A DNA stretch of 64,000 bases from Desulfomicrobium escambiense DSM 10707 (lineage in GTDB: Bacteria > Desulfobacterota > Desulfovibrionia > Desulfovibrionales > Desulfomicrobiaceae), in NCBI RefSeq assembly GCF_000428825.1, contig NZ_AUAR01000001.1, forward strand, positions 248,001 to 312,000, in the 5' to 3' direction. The notes beneath the pieces are model-generated. The model had not been told where the DNA came from. It searched no databases and was given only the letters and a program-made list of their open reading frames with translations. Below, one piece after another: positions 8,745 through 16,809 of this stretch (positions within the stretch are counted from its first letter, which is position 1; every line of letters starts with the position of its first letter). A program made the translations under genes and the position numbers.

Positions 8745-9494
8745 CTAGGGCTTCTTGAAGCCGTACCTGGCCAGGATGGCTTGGCCTTCGGCGCCCTTGA
8801 CGAAGTCGATGAAGGCCTTGCCCAGGTCCTTGCTCTTGGAGGTCTGCACGAGGGCGATGGGGTAACTGATGGGCTTGTGGCCGGCCACTTCGGCCGCGAC
8901 CTTGACCTTGTCGGCGCGCAGGGCCGCGTCAGTGGCATAGACGAAGCCGGCCTGGACCTCGCCGCGGACCACGTAATCCAGGGCCTGGCGCACGCTCTCG
9001 GCCAGCACGAATTTCGGCGTCAGAGCGTCATAGAGGCCGGCAGCGGTCAGGGCGCCCTTGGTGTAGCGGCCGACGGGGACGGATTCGGGGTTGCCGATGG
9101 CGACGAGCTTGACCTGTTCGCCCTGCAGGTCAGCGGGACCGGTCAGGGGCTGGGCGCCTTCGGCCGGCACGACGAGCACCAGGGCGTTGCCCGCGAAATC
9201 GACCCTGGTGGCGGGGTCGACGAGCTTCTCGGCCTTGTTCATGGTTTCCTGGTCGGCGGACGCGAAAACATCCACGGGCGCGCCCTGCTCCATCTGCTGC
9301 AGGAGCGGGCCCGAAGCCGCGAAGTTGAAGACGATGGTGGTTCCGGGGTGGGCCTTTTCGAAGGGACCTTTCATGTCCTGGAAGGCGTTGGTCAGGCTGG
9401 CCGCCGCGGAGACCAGCAGGTCGCCGGCGAAAACGGTCGTCGAGAAGAGGATGAGGACAAGGGGCAATAGTGCAGGCAGTGTTCGTGATTTCAT
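8745..9494 (-). CDS. modA: Molybdate ABC transporter substrate-binding protein ModA
   Basis: A 249-residue periplasmic protein with signal peptide (about 1-23). It binds molybdate or tungstate and delivers it to a ModB permease. The LLVSAAASLTNAF start, NFAASGPLLQQ and GEVQAGFVYATDA segments are standard ModA blocks. ATG at 9494 follows AAGGAG. It has no permease or ATPase beside it; modB and modC lie at 14902-16385. Its promoter region carries the GTCACG-N14-CGTGAC inverted repeat shared with the other transport units. Confidence 0.95.
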   Translation of the reverse strand: MKSRTLPALLPLVLILFSTTVFAGDLLVSAAASLTNAFQDMKGPFEKAHPGTTIVFNFAASGPLLQQMEQGAPVDVFASADQETMNKAEKLVDPATRVDFAGNALVLVVPAEGAQPLTGPADLQGEQVKLVAIGNPESVPVGRYTKGALTAAGLYDALTPKFVLAESVRQALDYVVRGEVQAGFVYATDAALRADKVKVAAEVAGHKPISYPIALVQTSKSKDLGKAFIDFVKGAEGQAILARYGFKKP

Positions 9495-9552
9495 TATGGT
9501 CTCCTTTCCAGGTTGGTGTTGATTTTCCTCTGGCCTCGGGCAAGCCTGTTTG

Positions 9553-9594
9553 GCAACGTGGTCACGCATGCAGGCCAAAGCGTGACTGCATTGC
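9553..9594. promoter_or_regulatory. Candidate TunR operator a (modA/tunR intergenic)
   Basis: GTCACG (9561-9566) and CGTGAC (9581-9586) are separated by 14 nt. The arms extend to 15 bp (9553-9567 and 9580-9594) with 12 pairs matching. The same pair with the same spacing occurs at 14873-14898 and 16523-16548. It lies between modA (-) and tunR (+) and could control both. Confidence 0.8.
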
Positions 9595-9637
9595 TCATGT
9601 CTTTGCGTATCGTGCATGTGTTTTTAAGGGGGATTGC

Positions 9638-10807
9638 ATGACTCCGTCCGGCGCAGCCTTACAGATTGATACAAATAAAATGGATCAACTTGATCCGAAT
9701 GCATTGCTACATCTTGCCTTTTTGGCCCAGGAGGAGATTTCCCGGCGCGGCATGGGAATCCCGGCCGCCGGGACCGGGAAGGCGCCCAAGGCGGCGCGCA
9801 TGTTCCAGGTTCCCGACACGGTCAAGCATCTGAGTCTGGCTCAACTCGACGCCCTGACCAGGTCTTTCCGTGACTGGCTGCTCGCGGCCCGCGACACACG
9901 CACCCGGCAGGGGCGCATGCGCATGTGGCTGCTGTTCCTGCTGCTGCGTCATACGGGCATGCGCCTCGGCGAGGCCCTGGAACTCGACGACCGCGAGGAT
10001 TTCGACCTGGCCCGCGGCGTGGTCCGGGTCAGGGGAGAGGCGTCGCGCGAGATCCCGCTGCCCGTGGAGGTCGTGGACGGACTGACGCTGTTCTTCGACG
10101 ACCCCATGAGCATGGAGCTGCGCGGCCAGGTCTTCCGCCTGGACCAGGGCTACGTGCGGCGCAAGTTCTCCGAGCGCGGTCAGGGCACGGACATCCCGCG
10201 CGACCTCCTCAATCCGCGCGTGCTGCGCCATTCGCGCGCGGTGGAGCTGCTGCGGGGCGGGGTGCCGCTGGTCGTGGTCGACGCCATGCTCGGCCACCAG
10301 AACCCGTCCTCCCAGTACGTCAGCTTTTCCGATGCCGACACCAGGAGGATCATGAACCATTACATCTACAAGGAAAGAAAGATGAAGACGTCGGCCCGCA
10401 ACATGTTCGTCGGCCAGATCAGCGCCATCCGCGACGGCGCCATCCTGAGCGAGGTGGAGGTGACCACTGCCTCGGGCCTCAAGGTCGTGTCCGTCATCAC
10501 CAAGGAGAGTTTCCAGAATCTTGGGCTGGCCATGGGCATGACGGTCATCGCCACGGTCAAGGCCCCGTGGGTCGTGCTGGTCAAGGAGGACTCCATGTTC
10601 AAGACCAGCGCCCGCAACAAGTTCTGCGGGAAGATCTCGGCCGTCAACGTCGGTCAGATCGCGGCAGAGGTGGTGGTGGACCTGGCCGACGGCACCAATA
10701 TCACCTCGCTCATCACCGACGAGTCCGTGAGCAAGCTCGACCTCAAGGTCGGCGACGACATCTGCGCCATGGTCAAGGCCTTCTCGGTCATCCTGACCCT
10801 CGAATAG
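9638..10807 (+). CDS. tunR: TunR-type tungstate/molybdate-responsive regulator (Xer-like domain plus two Mop domains)
   Basis: A 389-residue protein. Residues about 65-245 resemble the C-terminal domain of XerC/D tyrosine recombinases, and residues about 250-316 and 323-389 are two Mop (TOBE-like) oxyanion-binding domains, each opening with KTSARN. Of the recombinase active site, R109, R197, H220 and Y227 can be matched, but the beta-hairpin Lys is E134 and the HxxR His is R194, so strand exchange is unlikely. This is the architecture of TunR, a repressor of Mo/W uptake described in sulfate reducers. ATG at 9638 follows AAGGGGG. An internal ATG at 10382 could yield the Mop pair alone. Operator-like repeats lie upstream of this and nearby genes. 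Confidence 0.88.
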   Translation: MTPSGAALQIDTNKMDQLDPNALLHLAFLAQEEISRRGMGIPAAGTGKAPKAARMFQVPDTVKHLSLAQLDALTRSFRDWLLAARDTRTRQGRMRMWLLFLLLRHTGMRLGEALELDDREDFDLARGVVRVRGEASREIPLPVEVVDGLTLFFDDPMSMELRGQVFRLDQGYVRRKFSERGQGTDIPRDLLNPRVLRHSRAVELLRGGVPLVVVDAMLGHQNPSSQYVSFSDADTRRIMNHYIYKERKMKTSARNMFVGQISAIRDGAILSEVEVTTASGLKVVSVITKESFQNLGLAMGMTVIATVKAPWVVLVKEDSMFKTSARNKFCGKISAVNVGQIAAEVVVDLADGTNITSLITDESVSKLDLKVGDDICAMVKAFSVILTLE

Positions 10808-10830
10808 ACCTTCCGGATTCCTTTGTGTGC

Positions 10831-10871
10831 GGGGCCCGGTGCGACGAGTTCGCGCCGGGCCCCATTTTTTT
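10831..10871 (+). terminator. Rho-independent terminator after tunR
   Basis: GGGGCCCGG (10831-10839) pairs with CCGGGCCCC (10855-10863), followed by a run of seven T. The T-run touches the stop codon of the convergent gene. Confidence 0.9.
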
Positions 10872-11830
10872 CAGAACTGCACCGCCAGCTTGGCGACGAC
10901 GCGGTAATCCTCGACGGGCTGGGTGCCGTCCATGTCGGCGTACACGGTGATGGGCGCGGCCAGCCCCAGGACCATGTTCAACGGTTCGACCCTCACGCTC
11001 AGCTCGGGGCCGAGGAAGATCATGTCGCACCCCGAGTTGGGGTCCTTCTTGGTCACGCCCGGAGCCATCTGCTGCGTGTTCTTCTCCTGATGCGCCCCGT
11101 TCATGGCCAGGCCCGCGGTGAGACATTTGCTCAAGGCGAAGCCGTAGCCGAGATCGTACTGGAACATGTCGCCCTTTTCCAGGTCATGCTCCCCCTCGGT
11201 GTTCAGCGTGTACATGAGCTGTCCGTCCAGGCGGGATCGGCCGAATACCCGGGACGCGCTCAGGGAGGCCTTGGGGTTCCAGGAACCTGTGCTCAACTGC
11301 AGAAACGGCCCCATGTACGGCTGCGTGCCGAAGGAATTGCGGTTGTCGCTGTCGGCGGTGGGGATTTCGAGCCCCAGGCCCAGGGCCAGGGAAAGCGGGT
11401 CGCCCTTTTTCTGTGTCAAGGCCTGCCAGCGTCCCATGACTTGGATGTCGCCCAGGCCCTGGATGTCGCTTTCATCCGTCAGCCCCTTGGCGTTCTTGCG
11501 CTCCAGTTCCTTGTCGAAGGCCGTGGCCGTGAGGAACGCTTCGAAGCCTTCGAGCAGCCCGGCGCGGAAGGTCAACTGGCCGGCATGAGCCGTGCGTCTG
11601 CGCTTTCCGAATCCGGGATCGTCCTTGGATGATCCCGTGTGGATCTTGAACTGATCGAAATAGACATATTTGCCGATTATGGCGAATTTCATGGGATCGA
11701 AAATATTGCCGTCTTGAAACGTGACAGGCGCGAGTGGCTTCGGTTTTGCCGCTGAAGTCGTGTTGTCTGCATATGCTGCAGATGACATCAGGATGCAGAA
11801 AGAAATGATTGAGAGCAGGAAAAGACGCAT
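10871..11830 (-). CDS. Outer membrane porin-like protein, MetA-pathway/phenol-transporter family
   Basis: A 319-residue protein with signal peptide (about 1-21). The rest alternates short beta strands and ends in AVQF, a terminal Phe typical of outer membrane beta barrels. Segments such as LALGLGLEIPT and FQYDLGYGFAL resemble the MetA-pathway-of-phenol-degradation barrel family, whose members are mostly uncharacterised channels. It lies inside the molybdate/tungstate block, and a degenerate copy of the TunR-type inverted repeat lies 64 nt upstream of its start, so a role in oxyanion passage through the outer membrane is possible but unproven. Confidence 0.75.
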   Translation of the reverse strand: MRLFLLSIISFCILMSSAAYADNTTSAAKPKPLAPVTFQDGNIFDPMKFAIIGKYVYFDQFKIHTGSSKDDPGFGKRRRTAHAGQLTFRAGLLEGFEAFLTATAFDKELERKNAKGLTDESDIQGLGDIQVMGRWQALTQKKGDPLSLALGLGLEIPTADSDNRNSFGTQPYMGPFLQLSTGSWNPKASLSASRVFGRSRLDGQLMYTLNTEGEHDLEKGDMFQYDLGYGFALSKCLTAGLAMNGAHQEKNTQQMAPGVTKKDPNSGCDMIFLGPELSVRVEPLNMVLGLAAPITVYADMDGTQPVEDYRVVAKLAVQF

Positions 11831-11893
11831 ATGAATCTCCTTATGATGATTTAAAGATTCATATGCGTCATTTTTATCGAATATGTCTATGTT

Positions 11894-11919
11894 GTCACGG
11901 ATGTGTTTGAAAAAGTGAT
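11894..11919. promoter_or_regulatory. Degenerate fourth TunR-like site upstream of porin gene
   Basis: GTCACG (11894-11899) is followed after exactly 14 nt by AGTGAT (11914-11919), which keeps four of six bases of the CGTGAC arm. It sits in the AT-rich region upstream of the gene starting at 11830. Confidence 0.35.
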
Positions 11920-11957
11920 TAAGAGATAAATTGGATTACAATGTTCGAAATTCATTC

Positions 11958-12680
11958 CTACATGCTGCACGGGCAGAATCGTTCCCAACCCATGAGGGCT
12001 GCAGCTCCCGCGATGGTGGTGCCGTAGAAGATGACCGGTTTGTCCGTCAGGAACATGTCGATGGTCCCGTTGGCCAGGGTCGTGCCCGTGACCAGGAGCA
12101 GGTCGGCCCAGCGCAGGACGCCGTCCGTGGCATCGCCGCCTTCGATGAGGGCGCCGTGCCGGACTTGGCCGATGTTGTCGGGGTCGAGGTCCAGGACGCG
12201 CATCGCGAATTCGCCGCTCAGGGCCTTGATCATGGCCGGCTGGAACCCGGCCATGCCGATTTTCGGGTTGCCGTGATTTTTGCGAATGTGCGCGGCGACG
12301 CGGCCCGAGCACTCGGCCGGACCGGCGTCCTTGCAGTGGATGGTGCACTCGGCCCGGTCCAGGCTGCGCATGACGGCGTTCAGGGTGGCCACGAAGACCG
12401 CCGTGGCCCTGGGTTCGGCCAGGTTCAGGCGAGCGATGTCGGCCAGGGTGCCCTGATAGTTGCCGTAGGTGTCGGTGAAGGCCTGGCCCTTGGCGCCCTT
12501 GAAGCGCGCCTCCATGAGCTTTTCCTTGCCCTTCTGGATCGGGAAGTCCCGGCCTTCAGGCTTGCCGATGGCCTGTTCGACGGTCAGCGGCGCGGCCGTG
12601 ACTTCGACGGTTTCGTCCATGAGGCCCGCATCCTTCCAGATGTCGACAGCCCGCTGGCGGACCTGTTCGAGAGTGTTCAT
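11958..12680 (-). CDS. DUF364 protein (putative heavy-metal chelation, Rossmann-like)
   Basis: A 240-residue cytoplasmic protein of the DUF364 family, which pairs an enolase N-like fold with a Rossmann-like domain. Visible blocks are GMAGFQPAM, DLDPDNIG and LLLVTGTTLANGTID. The C-terminus ends FCPCSM. Family members often sit beside molybdate, tungstate or siderophore transport genes, but the reaction is unknown. It is the last gene of the modC-modA-modB run, 19 nt after modB. Confidence 0.82.
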   Translation of the reverse strand: MNTLEQVRQRAVDIWKDAGLMDETVEVTAAPLTVEQAIGKPEGRDFPIQKGKEKLMEARFKGAKGQAFTDTYGNYQGTLADIARLNLAEPRATAVFVATLNAVMRSLDRAECTIHCKDAGPAECSGRVAAHIRKNHGNPKIGMAGFQPAMIKALSGEFAMRVLDLDPDNIGQVRHGALIEGGDATDGVLRWADLLLVTGTTLANGTIDMFLTDKPVIFYGTTIAGAAALMGWERFCPCSM

Positions 12681-12699
12681 TGTGGTTCTCCGTGTGTTT

Positions 12700-13362
12700 T
12701 TAGATGGCGGATAGCCGTTTGAGCGTGAAGAGCATCCCGCCGGAGACCGTGGCGATGATGGCGCACAGGGCCATGGCGCGGTCGAGTTCTCCGGTGAAGA
12801 CGCAGTTGTAGATTTCCAGGGACAGGGTGTTGGTTCGGCCGATGATGTTGCCGCCGAGCATGAGGGTCACGCCGACCTCGCCCATGGACCGGCACAGGGC
12901 CAGGAGCCACCCGGCCAGCACCGGCCTGCGGACCGCGGGCAGCAGGACCAGCCGGAAAGTCTGCCAGGGCGTCTTGCCGAGCACGGCCGCCACTTCGGAC
13001 AGGCGCTTGCCTTGGGTGCGCAGGGCCGCCTCCACGGGCTTGACCAGCAGGGGCAGCCCCGAAACCATGGACGCCAGGACCAGACCCGGAAAGGCGAAGA
13101 CGACGTCCACGGGCATGACGGCCGCCAGAGGCCCTTGCCGTCCCAGCAGCATGAGCAGGATGAAGCCCGTGGCGATGGGCGGGAAGACCAGCGGCACGGC
13201 CACGAGGAAATCGACTACGGTCCGGGCGGGCGACGGTTTGCCGCTCAGGTACCAGGCCAGGAGCACCCCGCACGGCAGCAGGGCGCCCCCGGCGATGGCC
13301 AGGACTTTCATGGTCAGGAGCAACGGACCGATGGTCCTTGGGTCGGTCAGCGACTCCAGCAT
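12700..13362 (-). CDS. modB: Molybdate/tungstate ABC transporter permease (second system)
   Basis: A 220-residue integral membrane protein with about five hydrophobic segments. The cytoplasmic coupling loop has the EVAAVLGKTPWQTFRLVLLP pattern, and ARSMGEVG-like CRSMGEVGVTL is the ModB signature. The start lies 2 nt after the stop of the substrate-binding gene. It pairs with the ATPase at 14088-14783. Molybdate versus tungstate preference cannot be read from sequence. Confidence 0.9.
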   Translation of the reverse strand: MLESLTDPRTIGPLLLTMKVLAIAGGALLPCGVLLAWYLSGKPSPARTVVDFLVAVPLVFPPIATGFILLMLLGRQGPLAAVMPVDVVFAFPGLVLASMVSGLPLLVKPVEAALRTQGKRLSEVAAVLGKTPWQTFRLVLLPAVRRPVLAGWLLALCRSMGEVGVTLMLGGNIIGRTNTLSLEIYNCVFTGELDRAMALCAIIATVSGGMLFTLKRLSAI

Positions 13363-13364
13363 GC

Positions 13365-14078
13365 CTACAGTCCGTGCGCGGCGATGATGGTCCTGGCGTC
13401 GTCCGTGCCGAGGAACTCGGCGAACGTGCGGGCGGCGTCGGGGGACGGGGAGTTTTCCATCCGGATGCAGGCGATGGACACGGGCTTGTAGAGCTTCTCG
13501 TCCATCTCCCTGTACCCGCCGATCTGGTCAGGAGCGGCCAAAGCCTGGGTCAGGTTCATGAACCCGGCGTCGACCTCGCCCGTGGCCAGATAGGTGAAGA
13601 CCTGCGGCACGGTGCCCACGACCAGGAGCTTGTCCTTGAGGGGCTCGCGCAGGCCGCTTGCGTCCAGGTACTGGGCGGCGGCCTTGCCGTAGATGGCCCG
13701 CTCCGGGTCGGGCATGGCGATGCGCGCCACGGCCGGGGACTTCAGATCGGCCGGTTCGTCCTTGCCCTTGGGCCAGGCCAGGACGAGGCGTCCCCTGCCG
13801 AGGGCGGCGCTCTCGGCAAGGGGCAGGGAGGCGGCGCGCAGGAAGCCTTCCTCGCCGATGAGCAGGTCCACCTTGCCGCTGGTCTTTGCCTGGCCGATGA
13901 CCTGGCCCATGTTGCCGTAGATGCGCTCCACCGTCGCCCCGGACTTTTTCGCGTACGCGTCGGCCAGGGCGTCCACAACGGGCTTGTAGCCGGCGCCGGA
14001 CGCGATGAGCAGGGTGTCGCCGGCCTGGGCGGGGAGGGCGAGGAGGAGGAGCAGGAGGGTCAGCAGCGTTTTTTTCAT
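13365..14078 (-). CDS. Periplasmic substrate-binding protein, ModA-like (second system)
   Basis: A 237-residue protein with signal peptide (about 1-19, cleavage after AQA). It has the ModA-type fold (LLIASGAGYKPVVDALADAY, VDLLIGEEGFL, GEVDAGFMNLTQAL) but diverges clearly from the modA at 8745, notably lacking the AAASL motif at the binding site. It lies between ATPase and permease genes with 2-9 nt gaps. A tungstate or other oxyanion specificity is possible. Confidence 0.85.
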   Translation of the reverse strand: MKKTLLTLLLLLLALPAQAGDTLLIASGAGYKPVVDALADAYAKKSGATVERIYGNMGQVIGQAKTSGKVDLLIGEEGFLRAASLPLAESAALGRGRLVLAWPKGKDEPADLKSPAVARIAMPDPERAIYGKAAAQYLDASGLREPLKDKLLVVGTVPQVFTYLATGEVDAGFMNLTQALAAPDQIGGYREMDEKLYKPVSIACIRMENSPSPDAARTFAEFLGTDDARTIIAAHGL

Positions 14079-14087
14079 GTCGGGTCC

Positions 14088-14783
14088 TTATGCGCAGACG
14101 CGGGTTGAAAGACGGCCGGCGGCATGCCTCGCCCCTGCGATGGCTCCCGTGAGCCATTCGGGGTCATGGCGGCCGTCGGTCATGGGAAAGATGGAGTCGC
14201 CCAGCTCAGAGGCTTCGTGCAGGTCGTGGGTGACCAGCAGCACGGGGATATTCAGGCTTGCGGTCAGGTGCAGGAGTTCGCGGCGCAGGTCCTTGCGCGT
14301 GGGCGCGTCCAGGGCCGAGAAGGGTTCATCCAGCAGCAGGATGTCGGGGCTGCTGGCCAGGGCCTGGCACATGGCCGCACGCTGGCGCTCGCCGCCGGAG
14401 ATGGCTTCGGGCTTGCGGCGGGCCAGGCGCCGGATTCCGAAGCGGGTCAGCAACGTGTCGACCATGGCTTTGTCGGGACAGGAGAAGGCGACGTTTTTCT
14501 CGACGGTCAGGTGGGAGAAGAGGGGGTAGTCCTGGAAGACCATGCCGATGCGCCGTTTGCGCGTCGGCATGTCCGTTCCGGCAGCCTTGTCGAAAAACAC
14601 CCTGCCGCCGAGCTCGATGCGCCCCCAGTCCGGAGTTTCCAGACCGGCCACGAGCCGGATGAGGGTGCTTTTTCCCGCGCCCGAGGGGCCGACGATGGCC
14701 GTCAGCTCTCCCCGTGCGCAGGACAGTTCGAGGCGCAGGTCGAAATGCGGCAGACGTTTGCGTAGCTGGATGCAGAGTCCCAT
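14088..14783 (-). CDS. modC: ABC transporter ATPase, ModC-like (second system)
   Basis: A 231-residue ATPase with Walker A GPSGAGKST, Q-loop FQDYPLF, signature SGGERQR, Walker B DILLLDEPF and switch His in VTHDLHE. It lacks the C-terminal Mop/TOBE extension of E. coli ModC, so regulation by bound oxyanion must lie elsewhere, probably in TunR. First gene of a four-gene leftward operon (ATPase, binding protein, permease, DUF364). Confidence 0.92.
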   Translation of the reverse strand: MGLCIQLRKRLPHFDLRLELSCARGELTAIVGPSGAGKSTLIRLVAGLETPDWGRIELGGRVFFDKAAGTDMPTRKRRIGMVFQDYPLFSHLTVEKNVAFSCPDKAMVDTLLTRFGIRRLARRKPEAISGGERQRAAMCQALASSPDILLLDEPFSALDAPTRKDLRRELLHLTASLNIPVLLVTHDLHEASELGDSIFPMTDGRHDPEWLTGAIAGARHAAGRLSTRVCA

Positions 14784-14864
14784 GCGATGCTCCGGGCTTG
14801 TCGGTCCGGGGTGATGGAATCGGACCGTATTTCCCTCTGGGTTAAAGGGAAAAGGTTGCGCCCT

Positions 14865-14900
14865 GCAACGAGGTCACGGAAGGGGAGGGAAGCGTGACCG
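14865..14900. promoter_or_regulatory. Candidate TunR operator b (second mod operon)
   Basis: GTCACG (14873-14878) and CGTGAC (14893-14898), spacer 14 nt. The left flank GCAACG matches operator a. It lies 82 nt upstream of the second modC start, in the 118-nt gap after modC of the first system. Confidence 0.8.
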
Positions 14901-14901
14901 T

Positions 14902-15717
14902 TCAGACGGTCTGCGTCTGGGCGGCCAGAAAGAGAGGGTCGAGAATCTGTCGGGCGGACTCCGTCCTGCGGCGCGTCTCGTAGTCGACCACGTCCAGGAC
15001 CCGGCCGCGTCCGAAGGCCACCAGGGTCTGGGCGAAGTGGTCCACGTCGTCGAGGTCGTGGCTGACCATGACCATGGGCATGTCGAAGCGCTCCAGGATG
15101 GCGAAGAGCTCGGCGCGCATGCGCTCGCGCAGGGGCTGGTCCAGGGCGGTGAAGGGCTCGTCCAGGAGAAGGAGGTCCGGTTCCGTGGCCAGGGCCCTAG
15201 CCAGGGCCGTGCGCTGGCGCTGGCCGCCGGAGATCTGGTTCGGGCGCTGTCCGGCCAGATCGCCCAAGCCGCACAGTTCCAGCAGCTCGTCGACGCGCCG
15301 CCGGTGGGCGGGCTTCAGGGGGCCGAGGAAGGGTTTCAGACCGAAGGACACGTTCTCGCGCACGGTCAGGTGCGGGAAGAGGGCGTAGTCCTGGAAGACG
15401 ATGCCGACGTTGCGCCTGCGGGCCGGCACGTTCAGGCCGGAGGCGGCGTCGAAGAAGGTCCGGCCCCGGACCTCGATGCGTCCGATCCGGAGTTTGAGCA
15501 GCCCGGCCAGGGCCATGAGCGTCAGGCTCTTGCCCGAGCCCGAGGGGCCGAATAGGGCGATGCGCCGTGATGATGCCTCGAATTTGGCCTGCAGGCAAAA
15601 CTCCGCCCCGGGTGCGCAGACACGGGCCTCGATGTCGCAGGTCACGGTCGGGGACGTTGTCGTTGGGGCCGAAGAGGCGTGCGAGGTCTCGGTGCGGCTG
15701 ATGAAGAACATGTTCAT
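14902..15717 (-). CDS. modC: Molybdate ABC transporter ATPase ModC (first system)
   Basis: A 271-residue ATPase with Walker A GPSGSGKS, Q-loop FQDYALF, signature ISGGQRQR, Walker B DLLLLDEPF and switch VSHDLDD. An unusual N-terminal extension of about 25 residues rich in Ser/Thr precedes the core. It lacks a Mop domain, like its paralog. ATG at 15717 overlaps the modB stop (ATGA); an ATG 9 nt further upstream is an alternative. It should energise ModB (15714-16385) and, by default, the orphan ModA at 8745. Confidence 0.93.
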   Translation of the reverse strand: MNMFFISRTETSHASSAPTTTSPTVTCDIEARVCAPGAEFCLQAKFEASSRRIALFGPSGSGKSLTLMALAGLLKLRIGRIEVRGRTFFDAASGLNVPARRRNVGIVFQDYALFPHLTVRENVSFGLKPFLGPLKPAHRRRVDELLELCGLGDLAGQRPNQISGGQRQRTALARALATEPDLLLLDEPFTALDQPLRERMRAELFAILERFDMPMVMVSHDLDDVDHFAQTLVAFGRGRVLDVVDYETRRRTESARQILDPLFLAAQTQTV

Positions 15718-16385
15718 GCCTGCCATTTCGGGGTCAGCAGTCGCCCCGAGACCCAGAGGATGAGGGTGCACAGCACGGAAATGACCAGCACGAGCTGCGC
15801 CGCCAGGCTGTCCTGGCCGGCCTGGGTGGCGCTGTACACGGCCAGGGACAGGGTCTGGGTGCGGCCGGGCAGGTTGCCCGCGATCATGAGCGTGGCCCCG
15901 AACTCGCCCATGGCCCGAGCGAAGGCCAGCATGGTGCCCGCCAGGATGCCGCGCCCGGCCAGGGGCAGGCAGACCTGCAGGAAGACGCGCCACTCGGGGT
16001 AGCCCATGGTCCGGGCCGCGTCCTCGTACTTGCGCTCCACGCCGTCCAGTGCGGCGCGGGCGGACTTGAAGATGAGGGGGAAGGAGACCACGGCGGCGGC
16101 GATGACGGCCCCCTGCCAGGTGAAGATGAGCGTCACCCCGAAGGCGTCCTGCAACCAGCGCCCCAAAAACCCGTTTCGGCCCAGCAGGACGATGAGGTAG
16201 TAGCCCAGGACCGTGGGCGGCAGGACCATGGGCAGGCTCAGAATGGCGTCGACCAGTTCCCGGCCGGGAAAGCGGCAACGGTGAAAGACCCAGCCCAGGA
16301 CGACCCCGAAGATCAGGGAGGTCAGGGTGGCCAGGGCAGCCACGCGCAGGCTGAGCTGCACCGGGAAGAGAAAGGTCGTGTCCAT
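15714..16385 (-). CDS. modB: Molybdate ABC transporter permease ModB (first system)
   Basis: A 223-residue membrane protein with about five hydrophobic helices. The coupling loop is YEDAARTMGYPEWRVFLQVCLPLA, and ARAMGEFGATLMIAGN is the conserved ModB block. First gene of the modBC pair, overlapping modC by 4 nt. An operator-like inverted repeat lies about 130 nt upstream. Confidence 0.95.
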   Translation of the reverse strand: MDTTFLFPVQLSLRVAALATLTSLIFGVVLGWVFHRCRFPGRELVDAILSLPMVLPPTVLGYYLIVLLGRNGFLGRWLQDAFGVTLIFTWQGAVIAAAVVSFPLIFKSARAALDGVERKYEDAARTMGYPEWRVFLQVCLPLAGRGILAGTMLAFARAMGEFGATLMIAGNLPGRTQTLSLAVYSATQAGQDSLAAQLVLVISVLCTLILWVSGRLLTPKWQA

Positions 16386-16514
16386 CGAGATTCCTTGAAG
16401 ATTTCGTGCCGAAGGCTCTTCACGTGGAGAAGCAACAATCGGGCCTACTGGGCTGGGGCGTCCGCGCCGGCCGGTCCGGTTGCGTCCGAACCTAGGTTTT
16501 CCGGGCCGTTGAAG

Positions 16515-16552
16515 GCAATGCGGTCACGGTTCTGCCCAAGAGCGTGACCGCG
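16515..16552. promoter_or_regulatory. Candidate TunR operator c (modBC)
   Basis: GCGGTCACG (16520-16528) is perfectly matched by CGTGACCGC (16543-16551), with a 14-nt spacer between the six-base cores. GCAATG precedes the left arm, as GCAACG does at the other two sites. Confidence 0.82.
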
Positions 16553-16695
16553 GGTCGCGGGAAATGTTCCCGCCACCCTTTTCATGGCGTTGCGTTGCAG
16601 TGTGTCGGTGATAACACAAATGTCGGTTCAGACTGAATTGTGGGAAGATGTGCGCCGAGTCGTCGTCTAGTGCAATCGAGTCATATGTGTTTTTT

Positions 16696-16728
16696 ATAAC
16701 ATATTGAAAATATTGATTCAAATGTTAT
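16696..16728. promoter_or_regulatory. AT-rich inverted repeat upstream of fdhA
   Basis: ATAACAT (16696-16702) and ATGTTAT (16722-16728) flank 19 nt. The half-sites also occur fused as a palindrome at 27041-27054 before mop. Possible common regulator site. Confidence 0.35.
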
Positions 16729-16809
16729 GTAGCCATCAGCCCCGCATCCGCTACCCACTTTGTGAAGAGGGAGTGAAGGGTGCGGAAACATGGAACCATG
16801 GAGGTTTTG

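Larger units (their letters stand above)
16386..16809. other. Divergent intergenic region, modBC / fdhA
   Basis: This stretch carries operator c for modBC (16515-16552) and an AT-rich zone (16675-16730) upstream of fdhA that holds an inverted repeat ATAACAT-N19-ATGTTAT. No additional gene is supported. Confidence 0.6.
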
